Shown: piece by piece, positions 48,150 through 59,660 of the stretch
Layout of the letters: every line of letters begins with the position of its first letter
How positions within the stretch are numbered: position 1 is the first letter of the stretch
NCBI GenBank assembly: GCA_965153455.1
Contig: OZ234503.1
Coordinates: forward strand, 11,475,118-11,539,117
Reading direction: 5' to 3'
Source of the DNA: Sphagnum compactum
Taxonomy: Eukaryota; Bryophyta; Sphagnopsida; Sphagnales
Length of the DNA: 64,000 nucleotides
Made by a program: the position numbers and the translations under genes
Notes under the pieces: model-generated
What the model saw: the letters and a program-made list of their open reading frames with translations, nothing else
What the model was told of the DNA's origin: nothing
Databases searched by the model: none

Positions 48150-50145
48150 AAGAGAAAACAAACTACCTTCCTTCATAGTTAGGTATTTACCCAAATTTGT
48201 CTAAAGACCAAAACATGAAGACAAAACAAAATTAGTAATCCTTTTATATTTTGGCCACCCATGGAAGCATGCCGAAAAAATCTAGCAAATTAAAAAACAA
48301 ATTGTTAAGAAAATGTGGAAACATATTGCCATTATTATTTTGGCAAAAATCATGTTTGTATGTGTCGAAATCAAAAATTTAAGATGGAAAAAGCAAAAAC
48401 TCACAAAAAATTTATATAAAAAAAACACCCATCTAGAGTACCAGGCTAAATTGTGAGTTTGTCAAAATGAGAAGTGAAAATGCTTACATCATAACCTTAC
48501 AATAATCATGACATTTTCTAAACACCTAGAATTCACATTTTCACAAAAAATTAAATTTCAATATTTAAAAAATCATTTATTGACAAAAACCAACTTTAAA
48601 ATAAAGGTTGTTATTGATATGTACCTAATTTTGTAAATATACAAAAAAACTTAATGAATGCATAATGAAAGCTAAAATTTAAAAATTAAGTAGGTAAGAA
48701 TTAAAATCCATCTTCTTTCATCACAACAAAAAAAAAAATCCTTTCTTAAAATAAGTGACCACAACAAGAGAAAAGGAGGACCAACAAAAAGAAAGTGAAA
48801 ATAAATAAATAAATAAATAAAAAAATAAAAAAAAGAAAGAAAGAGAGATTTAAAAAAGTTGTCTGAAATAATTTAAAATAATTTACATTATTTTTTATTT
48901 TTAATAATGTTTTTGGGTATCTTTAATGAAGTTTTGGTAGATGTAAATTTGCTTATTATATTTTGTAATTGCATTTAAAAAAAATTAAAAATCCTCCTTC
49001 TTCTTCGGTTGCCCTCTTCCCTTCCGTTCCCTTCTTCCCTGTTGTCGGTGGCTTCTTCTCTTCTTCTAATTCTTCTTCCTCTTCTTTTCCTTTTTCTTCT
49101 TCATCCCAGTCTGTTTCTTGTTAAATTGTTGTTGTTGTTGTTTTTTTCTAATTTGTTGTTGTTGGGGGTCGGTTTGGTCTTCCTTCACCCTCGCGGTTGA
49201 TTCTTTCTCTTACTTTTTTTCCCCCATCTTCCCTCAACCCTAATAAGCAACTCTTCTCTTTCTTGCTCTTGTCGTTGTTGTAGTTTGTTGATACTTTTTG
49301 TTATGATTTGATTTTGATTTTATTTTTGTTTGTTGTTGGCTATCACTCGATTACGACGGAAGGACACAGCTTAATCGCACTCAGCGGTTGTCTTGAATTT
49401 TCAAGTTATTGTATCATAGTCATCGTCAATCCGTTGTTTTGTTTGTTTGTTTGTTCGTTCGCACCCCCCCCCTTTTTCTTTTTCCTTGTTTTGTTTTTTT
49501 GTTTTTTGGTTTTGGGGAGGGGAGTTTGTTGTACTTCATCAACCCTAACTAACCTTTTCCCCTCTCCACACGCACGCCTTTGTTGACACTGGCTTTTGCG
49601 GGACTGGAATAGTGCGTGAACATCATCCTCTCGTTGGAGGTCGTAGTTTAGTTTGTTTGTTTGTTTCCGATTTTTGGAGGAGGGTTTGCTTTGCGGATTG
49701 ATTCTTTTCCTTTGCTTGTTGGAGAAGTTTTGAGGAACGTGAATTTCGGAATCAATTCCGGCGAGTTTTGTTGTTGTTCTTATCGTTGTTGGCGAATTCT
49801 CCTCGAAACGTCTGAGGCAAGCGCGCATCTTATTGTCTTTATTCTTCTTACTACTATTATTCTGCTTTCTTGTTTGCGGTTTGTCCTTGTTTATGGTCGT
49901 TTGAAGATTCTAGGGTTCGATGATCTTGTTTGTTGCACCCATTTTGTGAGGTTGAATGTTGGTGTGGGTTGTTTGAATGCTTTGTTTTACAGGAAGGTGA
50001 ATAGATAGGAGAGGATTGTCATGGCAGTTAGTAGTATTTGAAGATTCTAGGGTGTGAGCATCCATTTTGTGAGGTTGAATGTCGGTGCATGTTGTTTGAA
50101 GGCTTTGTTTTTACAGGAAGGTGAATAGATAAAAAGAGGATTGCC
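48150..50145. other. Intergenic DNA grading into the UPF1 leader
   Basis: AT-rich until about 48980, then pyrimidine-rich and GC-richer, as expected for promoter and 5' UTR. Telo-box-like AACCCTAA sequences occur at about 49238 and 49541. The final 245 bases are a tandem duplication (see separate entry). A leader intron is likely because TTTTTACAG precedes the last 29 bases before the ATG. Its donor is not identified. Confidence 0.55.
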
Positions 50146-50160
50146 ATGGCAGCACAAAAT
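49901..50160 (+). repeat. Tandem duplication spanning leader acceptor and start codon of UPF1
   Basis: Copy 1 is about 49901-50037 and copy 2 about 50038-50160. Shared blocks in order: TTTGAAGATTCTAGGGT, CATTTTGTGAGGTTGAATGT, GGAAGGTGAATAGAT and GAGGATTG(T/C)CATGGCAG. Each copy therefore carries a TTTACAG acceptor (ending 49992 and 50116) and an ATGGCAG start. Copy 2 holds the real start. Copy 1 ATG (50021) opens a six-codon frame ending at TGA 50039-50041. Confidence 0.9.
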
Positions 50161-53100
50161 CTGGCGGCAGCGCAAAGCCTTTACGAATCTGCTTCACAGC
50201 CCCAGGGAGATGCTTTTACCTTTCTTGAATTTAACACCCAGGGTGATGACTATGACTACCTGGAGTTCACTGAGCTTAGTCAGCCAGCACACCCTTTGGT
50301 CTGGAACAATGCATCACCAGATCTTGCAACATCCGTCTCCTCCTCTGAACCTAATGATTTTGGGACGGGAGTTTCGGAATCAGTTGCATCAGCTGATGCA
50401 GGGGCTTCAAATGGAAAATCTCAGGCTGCTGCAATTAGTTCCTTGATGACAGGTTTGAGTGACTTGAGGTTTGATGAGACCGGAGATGAGGATGGCCATG
50501 AGTATGCGAAACGGGACCTGCCTGAGCATGCTTGCAAGTACTGTGGCATTCATAACCCGTCGTGCATTGTGCGCTGCAATGTTCCATCATGCCGCAAGTG
50601 GTTTTGTAATTCACGAGGAAACACTTCTGGTTCTCACATTGTCAATCACCTGGTATGGTGGTATCTTCATGTTTGCCCAAACATTATTTGGATTTGCATC
50701 TTTCCTCAAACTTTTAGGGTTTTTCCTTATTGCATTTGTTTTCCTCCTCACATCATCTTTCCTTCGCTTGGTTTGGATGTGAGTGGGGGACATAAGCAAA
50801 TTTGATGTGTTGGTTGACAGGTGCGGGCAAAGCACAAAGAGGTTTGCCTCCATAAGGACAGTCCATTGGGGGAAACAATTCTTGAATGCTACAATTGTGG
50901 ATGTCGTAATGTGTTTCTGTTAGGGTTCATCTCTGCAAAAACAGAGAGTGTTGTAGTGCTGCTGTGTCGAGAGCCATGCTTGAGTGTAAATGGCTTGAAA
51001 GACATGAACTGGGACCTGAGCCAATGGTTACCTCTTATCGACGACCGTTGTTTTCTGCAATGGCTGGTGAAGGTGTGCTCACCCAACCTATTGTCTCCAC
51101 TACGAAGTCACTTTCTGAAATTTTCATGCATGTATCAAGCTAGGTTCATTTGAAATTCTTCACTTATTTGTGGTTCGGCTTTCTCAGGTCCCATCAGAAC
51201 AAGAGCAGTTGAGGGCACGTCAAATCAGTGCCCAACAAATTAATAAGGTGGAGGAGTTATGGAAGGCAAATCCAGAAGCAGTATTGGAGGATCTTGAGAA
51301 GCCAGGCATTGATGATGAACCACAGACTGTTGCTCTTAAGTATGAAGATGCATACCAGGTGAGTTTCTTTTAATCTACTATTGCACTTAATTTCCACTGA
51401 CAACTGTTTGCAATGTTTCCTTGACCATTTTGGATTTTCTCACATGTTGCTTGGTTTTATGGCAGTATCAAAATGTGTTTGGGCCACTGGTGAAGTTAGA
51501 AGCCGACTTTGACAAGGTAATGTAGCAGCTGCTGTATGTCCAAAAATACAGGAATTTTTATCTTGCTCCTTCTGGCCCACATCTCCTTGCTAAGTGGATT
51601 TCAAGCATCCTAAATTAGTGATTCCAACTTTCAAAAGAAAATTGTAAGCCATATTCAGAACAAGAAATTGCACAATCATGCTTGGTACTGTCTGCCATGC
51701 CATGTACAAATGAGAGTTGGGGTTTGAGGGACTCAAATACTGCGCTTGTCAATTGTTTTGCAGATTATGAAGGAGTCACAGAGTAAAGATAATATTACTG
51801 TGCGCTGGGATGTTGGTTTAAACAAGAAGCGTGTTGTTTATTTTGTCTTTCCTAAGGTTTGCACTCAGCCTGACAAAGCTTGTTGAAATTCACTTGCTGT
51901 TCTTTTGGACTTCGCCAGCAGCTAGAGAGCTTGGTTCGAGGTAACTAGCTGGTTTACTCTCTTACTCAGGATCTCCTTATTTCAGTGCTGTTCACCAAGC
52001 CTCAGGTCTTGTTGTAAAATTATCAATTCCAGTGAACTCATTAGGGCCTGTATGTACTAATGGGCATGTCTACCCTGTCGTAGTTCTAGATCTCATTTCT
52101 TGACATATGGTAACTAGTTGGTCAACCCTCACTCAGGACATTTCTGATCTCTTTATTTCAGTGCTGTTCACCAAGCCTCAGGTAGTATTGTAAAACTATC
52201 AAATTAGGTGAGCTCAGCAGGTTCATTGTGCACTACTGGGCATGTCTACCCTGTTCTATTTAGCTGATTATTTTGCTATTACACCAGGAAGAGAATGAAC
52301 TGCGGTTGGTCCCTGGAGATGAATTACGGTTGCGTTACCTTGGGGATGGTATCCACTCTGGTTGGCAGTCTGTTGGGCATGTGGTAAGATCTCATGAGCA
52401 TTCTCCATATACTTTAGAATGAGATTTTGTTTCTTAGTTTCATAGTAAAGTTGATGGATTCTTTCTAGCCATTCTGGATGTCACCATAACCAGCCAGTGG
52501 GGGAATTGAACTAAAAGATGTTTTTCTGTGTCTCCCAGATTAAGTTGACTGCACATGAGGAGGTGGCTCTTGAGTTACGAGCCAACCAGGTGTGTATCCC
52601 AGAAGTCATTTGTTCCTTTTGAGTCTGACTTGGACATCAATGTCTGGAATTCCATAAAAAAAAATCAGTGTAGATCATTACAAACAATTCAGTAGCAGGT
52701 GGTGCCTGATTCGTGGTGTTCAGCACTAAGTAGGTGTCAGATGAAAGCACATGCTGATGGTTGTCCCTTTTCGGTGTATGGCAGGGAGTTCCCATTGATG
52801 TGAACCATAATTTCAGTGTTGACTTTGTCTGGAAGAGCACTAGTTTTGATCGCATGCAAGCTGCCATGAAGACTTTTGCTGTGGATGAGACTAGTGTGAG
52901 TGGGTAAGTAGCTTCAATTTTTGCCACGACTTTGGTTGGTCCAACCCCTTCACTTGTTTCACCAACTGTAGCAATGAAGGACCTAATATCACACTATGTC
53001 AGTTTTGATGATCCTACCTATCTATAATGGTTTGCTCATAGGTGTGCTAGTTTGAATTCTTCAGAGACCTACTGGCAGAGAATAATGCAGTTCTAGATTA

Positions 53101-56100
53101 CTGCAGATACATCTACCATCGGCTTTTGGGACATGAAGTAGAACCCCAAACAGTTCGCAACACTCTCCCTCGGCGATTTGGAGCCCCGGGGCTTCCTGAC
53201 TTGAATGCCTCTCAGGTACTGAATCCTCAGTATGAAACCCAGTTTGGAAGTCATGAGGTATATCTCTTTCATGTCATTGGGCTAAGCCCTTTTTGGTGAT
53301 GTTATAATAGATGGCTACACCACTAATGGACTGTGTGCAGGTTTATGCTGTCAAGAGCGTGTTGCAAAAACCATTGAGCTTGATACAAGGGCCTCCTGGG
53401 ACAGGGAAGACAGTGACCTCTGCTGCTATTGTGTACCATCTGGCAAAGCAGGGCCAGGGTCAGGTAAATCACTGAAATCCCTGATCTTGATTTACCTTCC
53501 AATGATGTCTCAAATCTCTTGGGACTGCCTTTGCAACTTTATCTTGTACTCCTTTGAGCTGATCGAGGGAAGCCATATACAGGTTCTGGTTTGTGCTCCA
53601 AGCAATGTTGCAGTGGACCAGCTTGCTGAAAAGATAAGCGCAACAGGTCTGAAGGTATGTGTCTAGTGTATTGTTGAAGTAAGACTTTTACAGTTCCATA
53701 AATGTTTTTAGATATGCACAATGGGAGTTTGCCATGCTTTGAGGAAAAAAAAAATGTTAAGGGGCTTGGTCACAGTCCTGAACACAAAGGAGCAAAACTG
53801 TGAGCAGCTGAGAATCATGATGATGACTGTCATGACATTAGTACAATTGGCCATATTGAAGCCATTTCCCATAAAATGGTGGGTAATAGAATTTTTTTCA
53901 ACTCTTACTGCAGGTGGTGAGATTGTGTGCCAAATCAAGAGAGGCTGTAAGCTCACCTGTGGAGCACCTCACCCTCCATTATCAGGTTCTCCCTGCTTGC
54001 TTATTGTGATGCTGATTACATTACAGTTGTTGTTTAGTGCCAATAGTAGTCAAGGTGGGATATTTGTGCAAAGCATTCAGGGTAGATGCATTTCAATTGC
54101 AACTAAAAAGGGGAGAGAGAAAGAGTGGAATGCTTATTTATATTATGATGCTTCCAGGAGTAGGTTGAATAACTTGTCCAGTTTAAGCCTCACAACTTCA
54201 TAATTGTGCTGGGGTGTTGGTCAACAGGTGAGACACCTTGATGCAACAGACAAGAGCGAGCTGCACAAATTGCAACTTTTGAAAGATGAGCTAGGTGTGT
54301 GCCTTGTGTTTGGTTTATTACAGAGATGTTTTAGCCTGTCATGACACATTGATAGCTTCTTGGATCTGCCAATTCTGGAATATTGCAAGTTAAGCCTTCT
54401 GGTCTTGCTGGAGATATAAGATAAAGCAAATTCTGGTATAAAGCAGCCTGGTTTAATTTCACTCTTTTCATGCATATTCATAAAAAATTGGGTTAGAATG
54501 ACATGTTTCCACAATAAGAAAAATCACCTGCATATATCTTGTAGAACACTACCTTGGAGCCAGGTTCTGTGGCAAAAGATGGAAATTTTTATATGCTGAC
54601 CAAGATTGGAGTGGTTGTGAACACCTGTATCAAGTTGCTAACCCTTTCTGGATTACCATCTAGGTGAGCTGTCAAGTGCTGATGAGAAGAAGTATAAAGC
54701 GTTGAAGAGGGCAACTGAGAGAGAGATTTCACAGAGTGCTGATGTGATTTGCTGCACATGTGTGGGTGCTGGTGACCCACGTCTTGCCAACTTCCGCTTT
54801 CGTCAGGTGTGCACTCCTTTCACTAGAAGAGCAATGAGGTTCAAATCAAGTGTGTAGGACCTGCATATACCACTGGTTCTACCTGGGACCTGGACCCAGA
54901 AGGCTTGGAAATTATAACCCAAACACATGCTTTGTTCAAATGAAAGTGTGTCAATGTTATCTGATGTGTTCTCATGACAGAATCTTTTTTGGAAGAGTAC
55001 CATAGTTCTTCTGAAGATGAAGCCTGGCTGCTCGTCTGTGCAGGTTCTAATAGATGAGTCAACACAAGCTACAGAGCCTGAGTGCTTAATTCCATTGGTG
55101 ATGGGAGCCAAACAGGTGCATTTACTTTCTGTGCCATATGGTGACTGTCTTTTGTCATGCAGCAGGGAGGGATAGTCAGATGGGTCAGTAAGAAGGGCCC
55201 AGTAATGTGGCCTTAGTGTTTTGATCAGCATATCTTATGCACATTATGGTTTTCAGTAGTCTGGTACATTGCAGGGGACAGCCATAAGGTGATGACCACT
55301 CATTCTTTGTCATGTTAGTTTTGGTCCAGCTCGAAATGACACCAGGCACCTTTGTTTTGTCATGGTGGAGTTTTCTCTGCACTCTCATAGTTATATCTTT
55401 AGTAGAGTCCTACAAGTATGTGGTTTAGAAATGCCCTGAGTTGGAGCATTTTTTTGGTGATGGCAGCTTGTATTGGTTGGAGACCATTGTCAGCTAGGGC
55501 CTGTTATTATGTGCAAGAAGGCTGCTCATGCTGGACTTGCCCAATCTTTATTTGAGCGTTTAGTGTTGCTTGGTGTCAAACCGATCCGCCTTCAGGTAAA
55601 ATATTTCTTTCACCATTTGTTGTTTCTTTTGCCTAATATGAATGGTTAATGCCCTTCATTGCACCTGTATGAACTGTTGTGAATGTTTTTTCGTTCTTCT
55701 ATGGGTTTCAATCTTTTAGATTGAGAAATAATGCTGAACTCCAACTTCCCAGTTGAAGTATTTTTCATTTGAAAGCATGGTGGTTGCTGGGTTGGTATAG
55801 GTGCAATACCGGATGCATCCATGTCTGTCAGAGTTTCCATCGAACAGCTTCTATGAGGGAACACTACAGAATGGAGTCACCATTGCAGAAAGGCTCCAGT
55901 CACAGATCGACTTCCCTTGGCCTGTTCCTAACAGGCCAATGTTCTTCTATGTTCAGGTGCCCACATCTGCTTGTTCCTTTGCATGGAGCTTATATTCAGT
56001 GTAGTTTGACAGCCATTAAATTCAATATGTTACTCACGATGCATGAATCATTGCTTCAATGCCAGATGGGACAAGAGGAGATAAGTGCAAGTGGGACATC

Positions 56101-59100
56101 ATATCTGAACAGAACTGAAGCTGCAAATGTGGAGAAGATAGTGACAACATTTTTGAGGAGTGGAGTGATTCCAAGCCAGGTAAATACCTTCAATTTACAT
56201 TGCATCACAGACCTGAGAGTGGAAGCTGCTGGCTTGTGTCTAGGAGCAGTGGTGTATGCAGTGGAGCTTTTGGAATGGAGATACTTTTCCTAAAGCATGT
56301 CAGGTTTCCATGGTGTTGCCTGGAGCTATCAGGACACCTCAGTCAGAGGACATATTGTATACAATGTGTGGAATGATGAAATGTTGAAGTCTTCTTTATG
56401 TGTGGCAGATTGGGGTTATCACTCCATATGAAGGCCAACGAGCATATATTGTGAACTACATGGCACGAAATGGGTCTCTACGTCAACAGCTCTACAAGGA
56501 GATTGAGGTATTCTGCCAAGATAAATGACTTCTGCATTTATATCGGAGTATGTCTGAATGGGTCATGTTCAGAGTTGCTCATGTCATCAACAACATGGTG
56601 ATCCTGTGATCAAATTGTCAATTTTTTGTTTTCACAGGTTGCAAGTGTGGATTCCTTTCAAGGTCGAGAAAAAGACTTCATAATTCTGTCTTGTGTGAGG
56701 AGCAATGAACATCAGGTATGATCATTCTGTAGTGTGAGTTAAATCACTTAAATAATTGCAGATCTCCTCTCTGGTGATTCTACCACTCAATCCTTGACAT
56801 GTTATGGACTTAAGATTATAAACAGTTAGGGACCTTGAGATAGCATGAAAAATTGCAGCTTGTAACCTCTCTTGTGATTTTTACACTTTGTGTGTGTTTT
56901 GTGGTTTTGTTGTTCAGGGGATTGGTTTTCTTAATGATCCACGCAGGCTGAATGTTGCACTCACACGGGCACAGTATGGACTTGTCATACTAGGCAACCC
57001 AAAGGTCCTAAGCAAGCAGCCTCTCTGGAACAGTCTGCTGACACAATACAAGGTGAGATATGATGAACTGCTTTTGAGTTTCATTATCATTGTTTCATCT
57101 TCTGGTGTTTTTGTTCTGATCAACCTCTTTATCTTGGGGGTCTCAGGAGCATGAGGTCCTAGTGGAAGGACCTCTCAACAATCTGAAGCAGAGTATGGTG
57201 CAGTTCCAGAAGCCCAGAAAGGTCAACATGTGAACCCTGAAATGAAATCATGCAATGCATCTGCAGAGTGAAATTGAAGTACAAATGGAATTGTCAACTG
57301 TGTTGCTTTGTGTCTTAAAATTTTGGGAATTCTTTTTAAGAATATGGAGATTGGATTTCAACTTCACCCAAGTACCTCTTCTCCATTCTAATTAGCTGGT
57401 TCTGGCTATGCACTTGTCTTGCCACTTGAGTTTGTGTGGAGTAGAGGGGCAGTTTTGGTGCTGACAGCTGTGTGCTCTTTTCCAATGCAGCTGTACAATG
57501 ATCGCCGGGTGTATCCGGGAGGTGGAGGGCCTGCTGTAGCAAATGGGGATGGATTTGTTCCAGCCCCAACTGCCACTGCAGCAACTGGGGGAGCAGCAAA
57601 TGATCGCCGTAATGGCCGTGGCCGATATGTGGACGGGAGAAATGGTGTGTTTCATGTCCTTTGCATCTCTGATTCCATTGGAATACCAAGAGTGTAAGAG
57701 TTTGGATCTTTGGTAAAAATGAGGAGGTGGTTGATTTGAAAGGGATATATTGGATATGGAAGTGAAGGCATGAACTGAATTTCAGCTGCTCAAACCATGC
57801 AGGGAGTGGTGGATATACTCCTTTTGGTCAGATGGCAAATGGAGGAGGTCACAGATCAGGAGGTACTCATCACGGGAGCCTGGTATCAGGGCGAGCTCCG
57901 GTAGTGGGCTACCCAGGAGGACCACACATGCAGCCCTATGCCATCCCTTCCCGTGGAGGTGTCCATGGGCCAATTGGAGGAATCCCTCAAATTCCACAAG
58001 GTGGCAGCAAGGGTTTTGGTGCAGGTAGAGGCATAAGCACTGGGGGTCCCATTGGGGGCCATTTATCCCACCACCAGGCATCACAGCAGCATGCTGGGCT
58101 TGGCATGAGCTTTGGGTTTGGAGGCCTTGATAATTTGGCAACTCAGCCTTCCGCTGGTGGGCTGTTGACACAACAAGGATCAATGACACAGGTAAATCAT
58201 GGTCTTTCATTTCCTGTTTTCCATATGTTTAGAGTTTCTGCAGAATGGTGTTGTGGTATCTTCCTTGTACTGTGTTGTTCATATGCTGGTCCTCTTTTTG
58301 TTGCCATTTCTGTGCAGTGGCGTGTTCCAAGGTCATAAGTATGGTCTGCAGTAATACAATATGTTTCATCCATTGTTCTCTCCAGTAGGATTCAATGAAT
58401 TTTTGCAGTTATTTCTTTGGACTTTGACTTACAAGTTGGTATCACAGGGACTGAGTCAGAACCTGCGAGATGGCTTTTCTCTTGGTGGCATGTCTCAGGT
58501 ATCCTTTCTCTCTGTCTGTCATGCTTGATGGACATTGCTCTTAAACCATGTCAGGCTATCAGATCTGGTTCTATCAGATGACAGTTGCCAATTTGATTTT
58601 CAGGACTACATGGTTGAGGATTTCAAGTCACAAGGGTCACACATTGCATATGCAGGCCAAGAATTCTCTACCCAGGTTGAATTCCAACACCCCCAGACTA
58701 AGTTGATCGAAGAAAATCATCAGGATGACCTTTTGTAGTAAAGGGAGTATTAGTACAGCTTCATAACATTTACCAGCCTCATTTTCTAGAAATGTTTTAA
58801 AGGTACATCAGCATGCTATTTAAATGGTAGAAGGCATATTTAAGATCTATCAAAGTCGAACTACAGCTGAAATTTTGGTTATTTTGCTGTCACAGACAAT
58901 GCAAGGGGCTTACGATGTGGAATATATTGGTCAAGGAAGCCAAGGTGTTCACACAGGGGACTTCATTACCCAAAACTCCCAGACTTCTTTTCCTCACCCC
59001 TCAGCAGGGAGTGACTTTGTTTCACAGGTATGAGGTCATAATTGTTATGAACTGTTACTTATGTGGTCAATTGAAACCAAACCCCAGTGATTGGTCATGT

Positions 59101-59660
59101 TGTCACACATAGGGCCTTAGCTGTGGATGCTTGCTCAGCTTCTTGGATCTACTTGCTATGAGATGGATTTAACTTAGGACTTAGCAAATTGTGGGGACAG
59201 CAGGACTTTCTGGCACATGGTTCACAGGGATTGTTTACCCAAGTGAACTTTCCTGATCACTCCCAGGATGCTCCCTCCACTCAGTCCCACTTCGCAGTTG
59301 GAGGTTCCCTCCACCCTCAGGTAGTTCTCCCTCACATATATGTTTGAACATTGTCTTGAAAGTGTGCCTTTCAAAGCCTTTTCTGTATAGGCATCCTTTG
59401 TGATCACATGGTGGTGATAGGTTCATTCTCGAATTAGTGTCTCTATACACCTAGACCTATTACTACTCAGGGAATTGAAGAGGCTTCAAGCAAGTATTGT
59501 GAGTTAAAGTCAAAATTAGAACTGTCAAGTACTAAAAGTGGGGTCCTTATCACAGGGCATGATCAGTCCAATGTATTCACAGCCATTCACTCAGTACTCT
59601 CAGTCCCTGACCCCACAACAGCAGCAGCAACAGCACCATCGAAACCATTACAATGGCTAA
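50146..59660 (+). CDS. UPF1: UPF1, ATP-dependent RNA helicase of nonsense-mediated mRNA decay
   Basis: Superfamily 1 RNA helicase that recognises premature termination and drives mRNA decay. 29 coding exons: 50146-50652, 50821-51072, 51188-51358, 51466-51516, 51764-51856, 52288-52383, 52539-52589, 52785-52903, 53107-53215, 53341-53463, 53583-53654, 53914-53985, 54228-54294, 54664-54806, 55044-55115, 55467-55595, 55801-55956, 56066-56179, 56409-56507, 56638-56715, 56918-57052, 57147-57221, 57491-57644, 57803-58191, 58448-58498, 58604-58675, 58896-59027, 59228-59320, 59556-59660. Sum 3780 nt, 1259 residues, all in phase; close to known plant UPF1. The Cys/His domain starts near 122 (C130, C133, C140, C144, C149, C154). 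Helicase motifs: GPPGTGKT 500-507, DEST 646-649, GDHCQLGPV 671-679, QYRMHP 711-716, [10 protein letters not shown] from 836, and NVALTRA 870-876. The C-terminus is Gly-rich then has about 18 SQ/TQ dipeptides, SMG1/ATM-type phosphorylation sites. No key residue is missing. Confidence 0.97.
51940..52260 (+). repeat. Tandem duplication inside UPF1 intron 5
   Basis: Two units, about 51940-52084 and 52110-52257. A block from TTATTTCAG through CCAAGCCTCAGGT is identical in both, as is GGGCATGTCTACCCTGT, while the sequence between is clearly diverged. The identical block has an acceptor-like left side and a donor-like right side around 20 nt (51986-52005 and 52162-52181). Confidence 0.88.

Noticed and set aside
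39700-49000. LTR retrotransposon or autonomous transposon remains
   Set aside because: I looked for long direct repeats, reverse transcriptase or integrase motifs and transposase-like frames and saw none. The region is AT-rich but not recognisably a decayed element.
53721-54203. 160-codon plus-strand ORF
   Set aside because: Spans UPF1 introns 11 and 12 and exon 12 out of frame. Shadow of the real gene.
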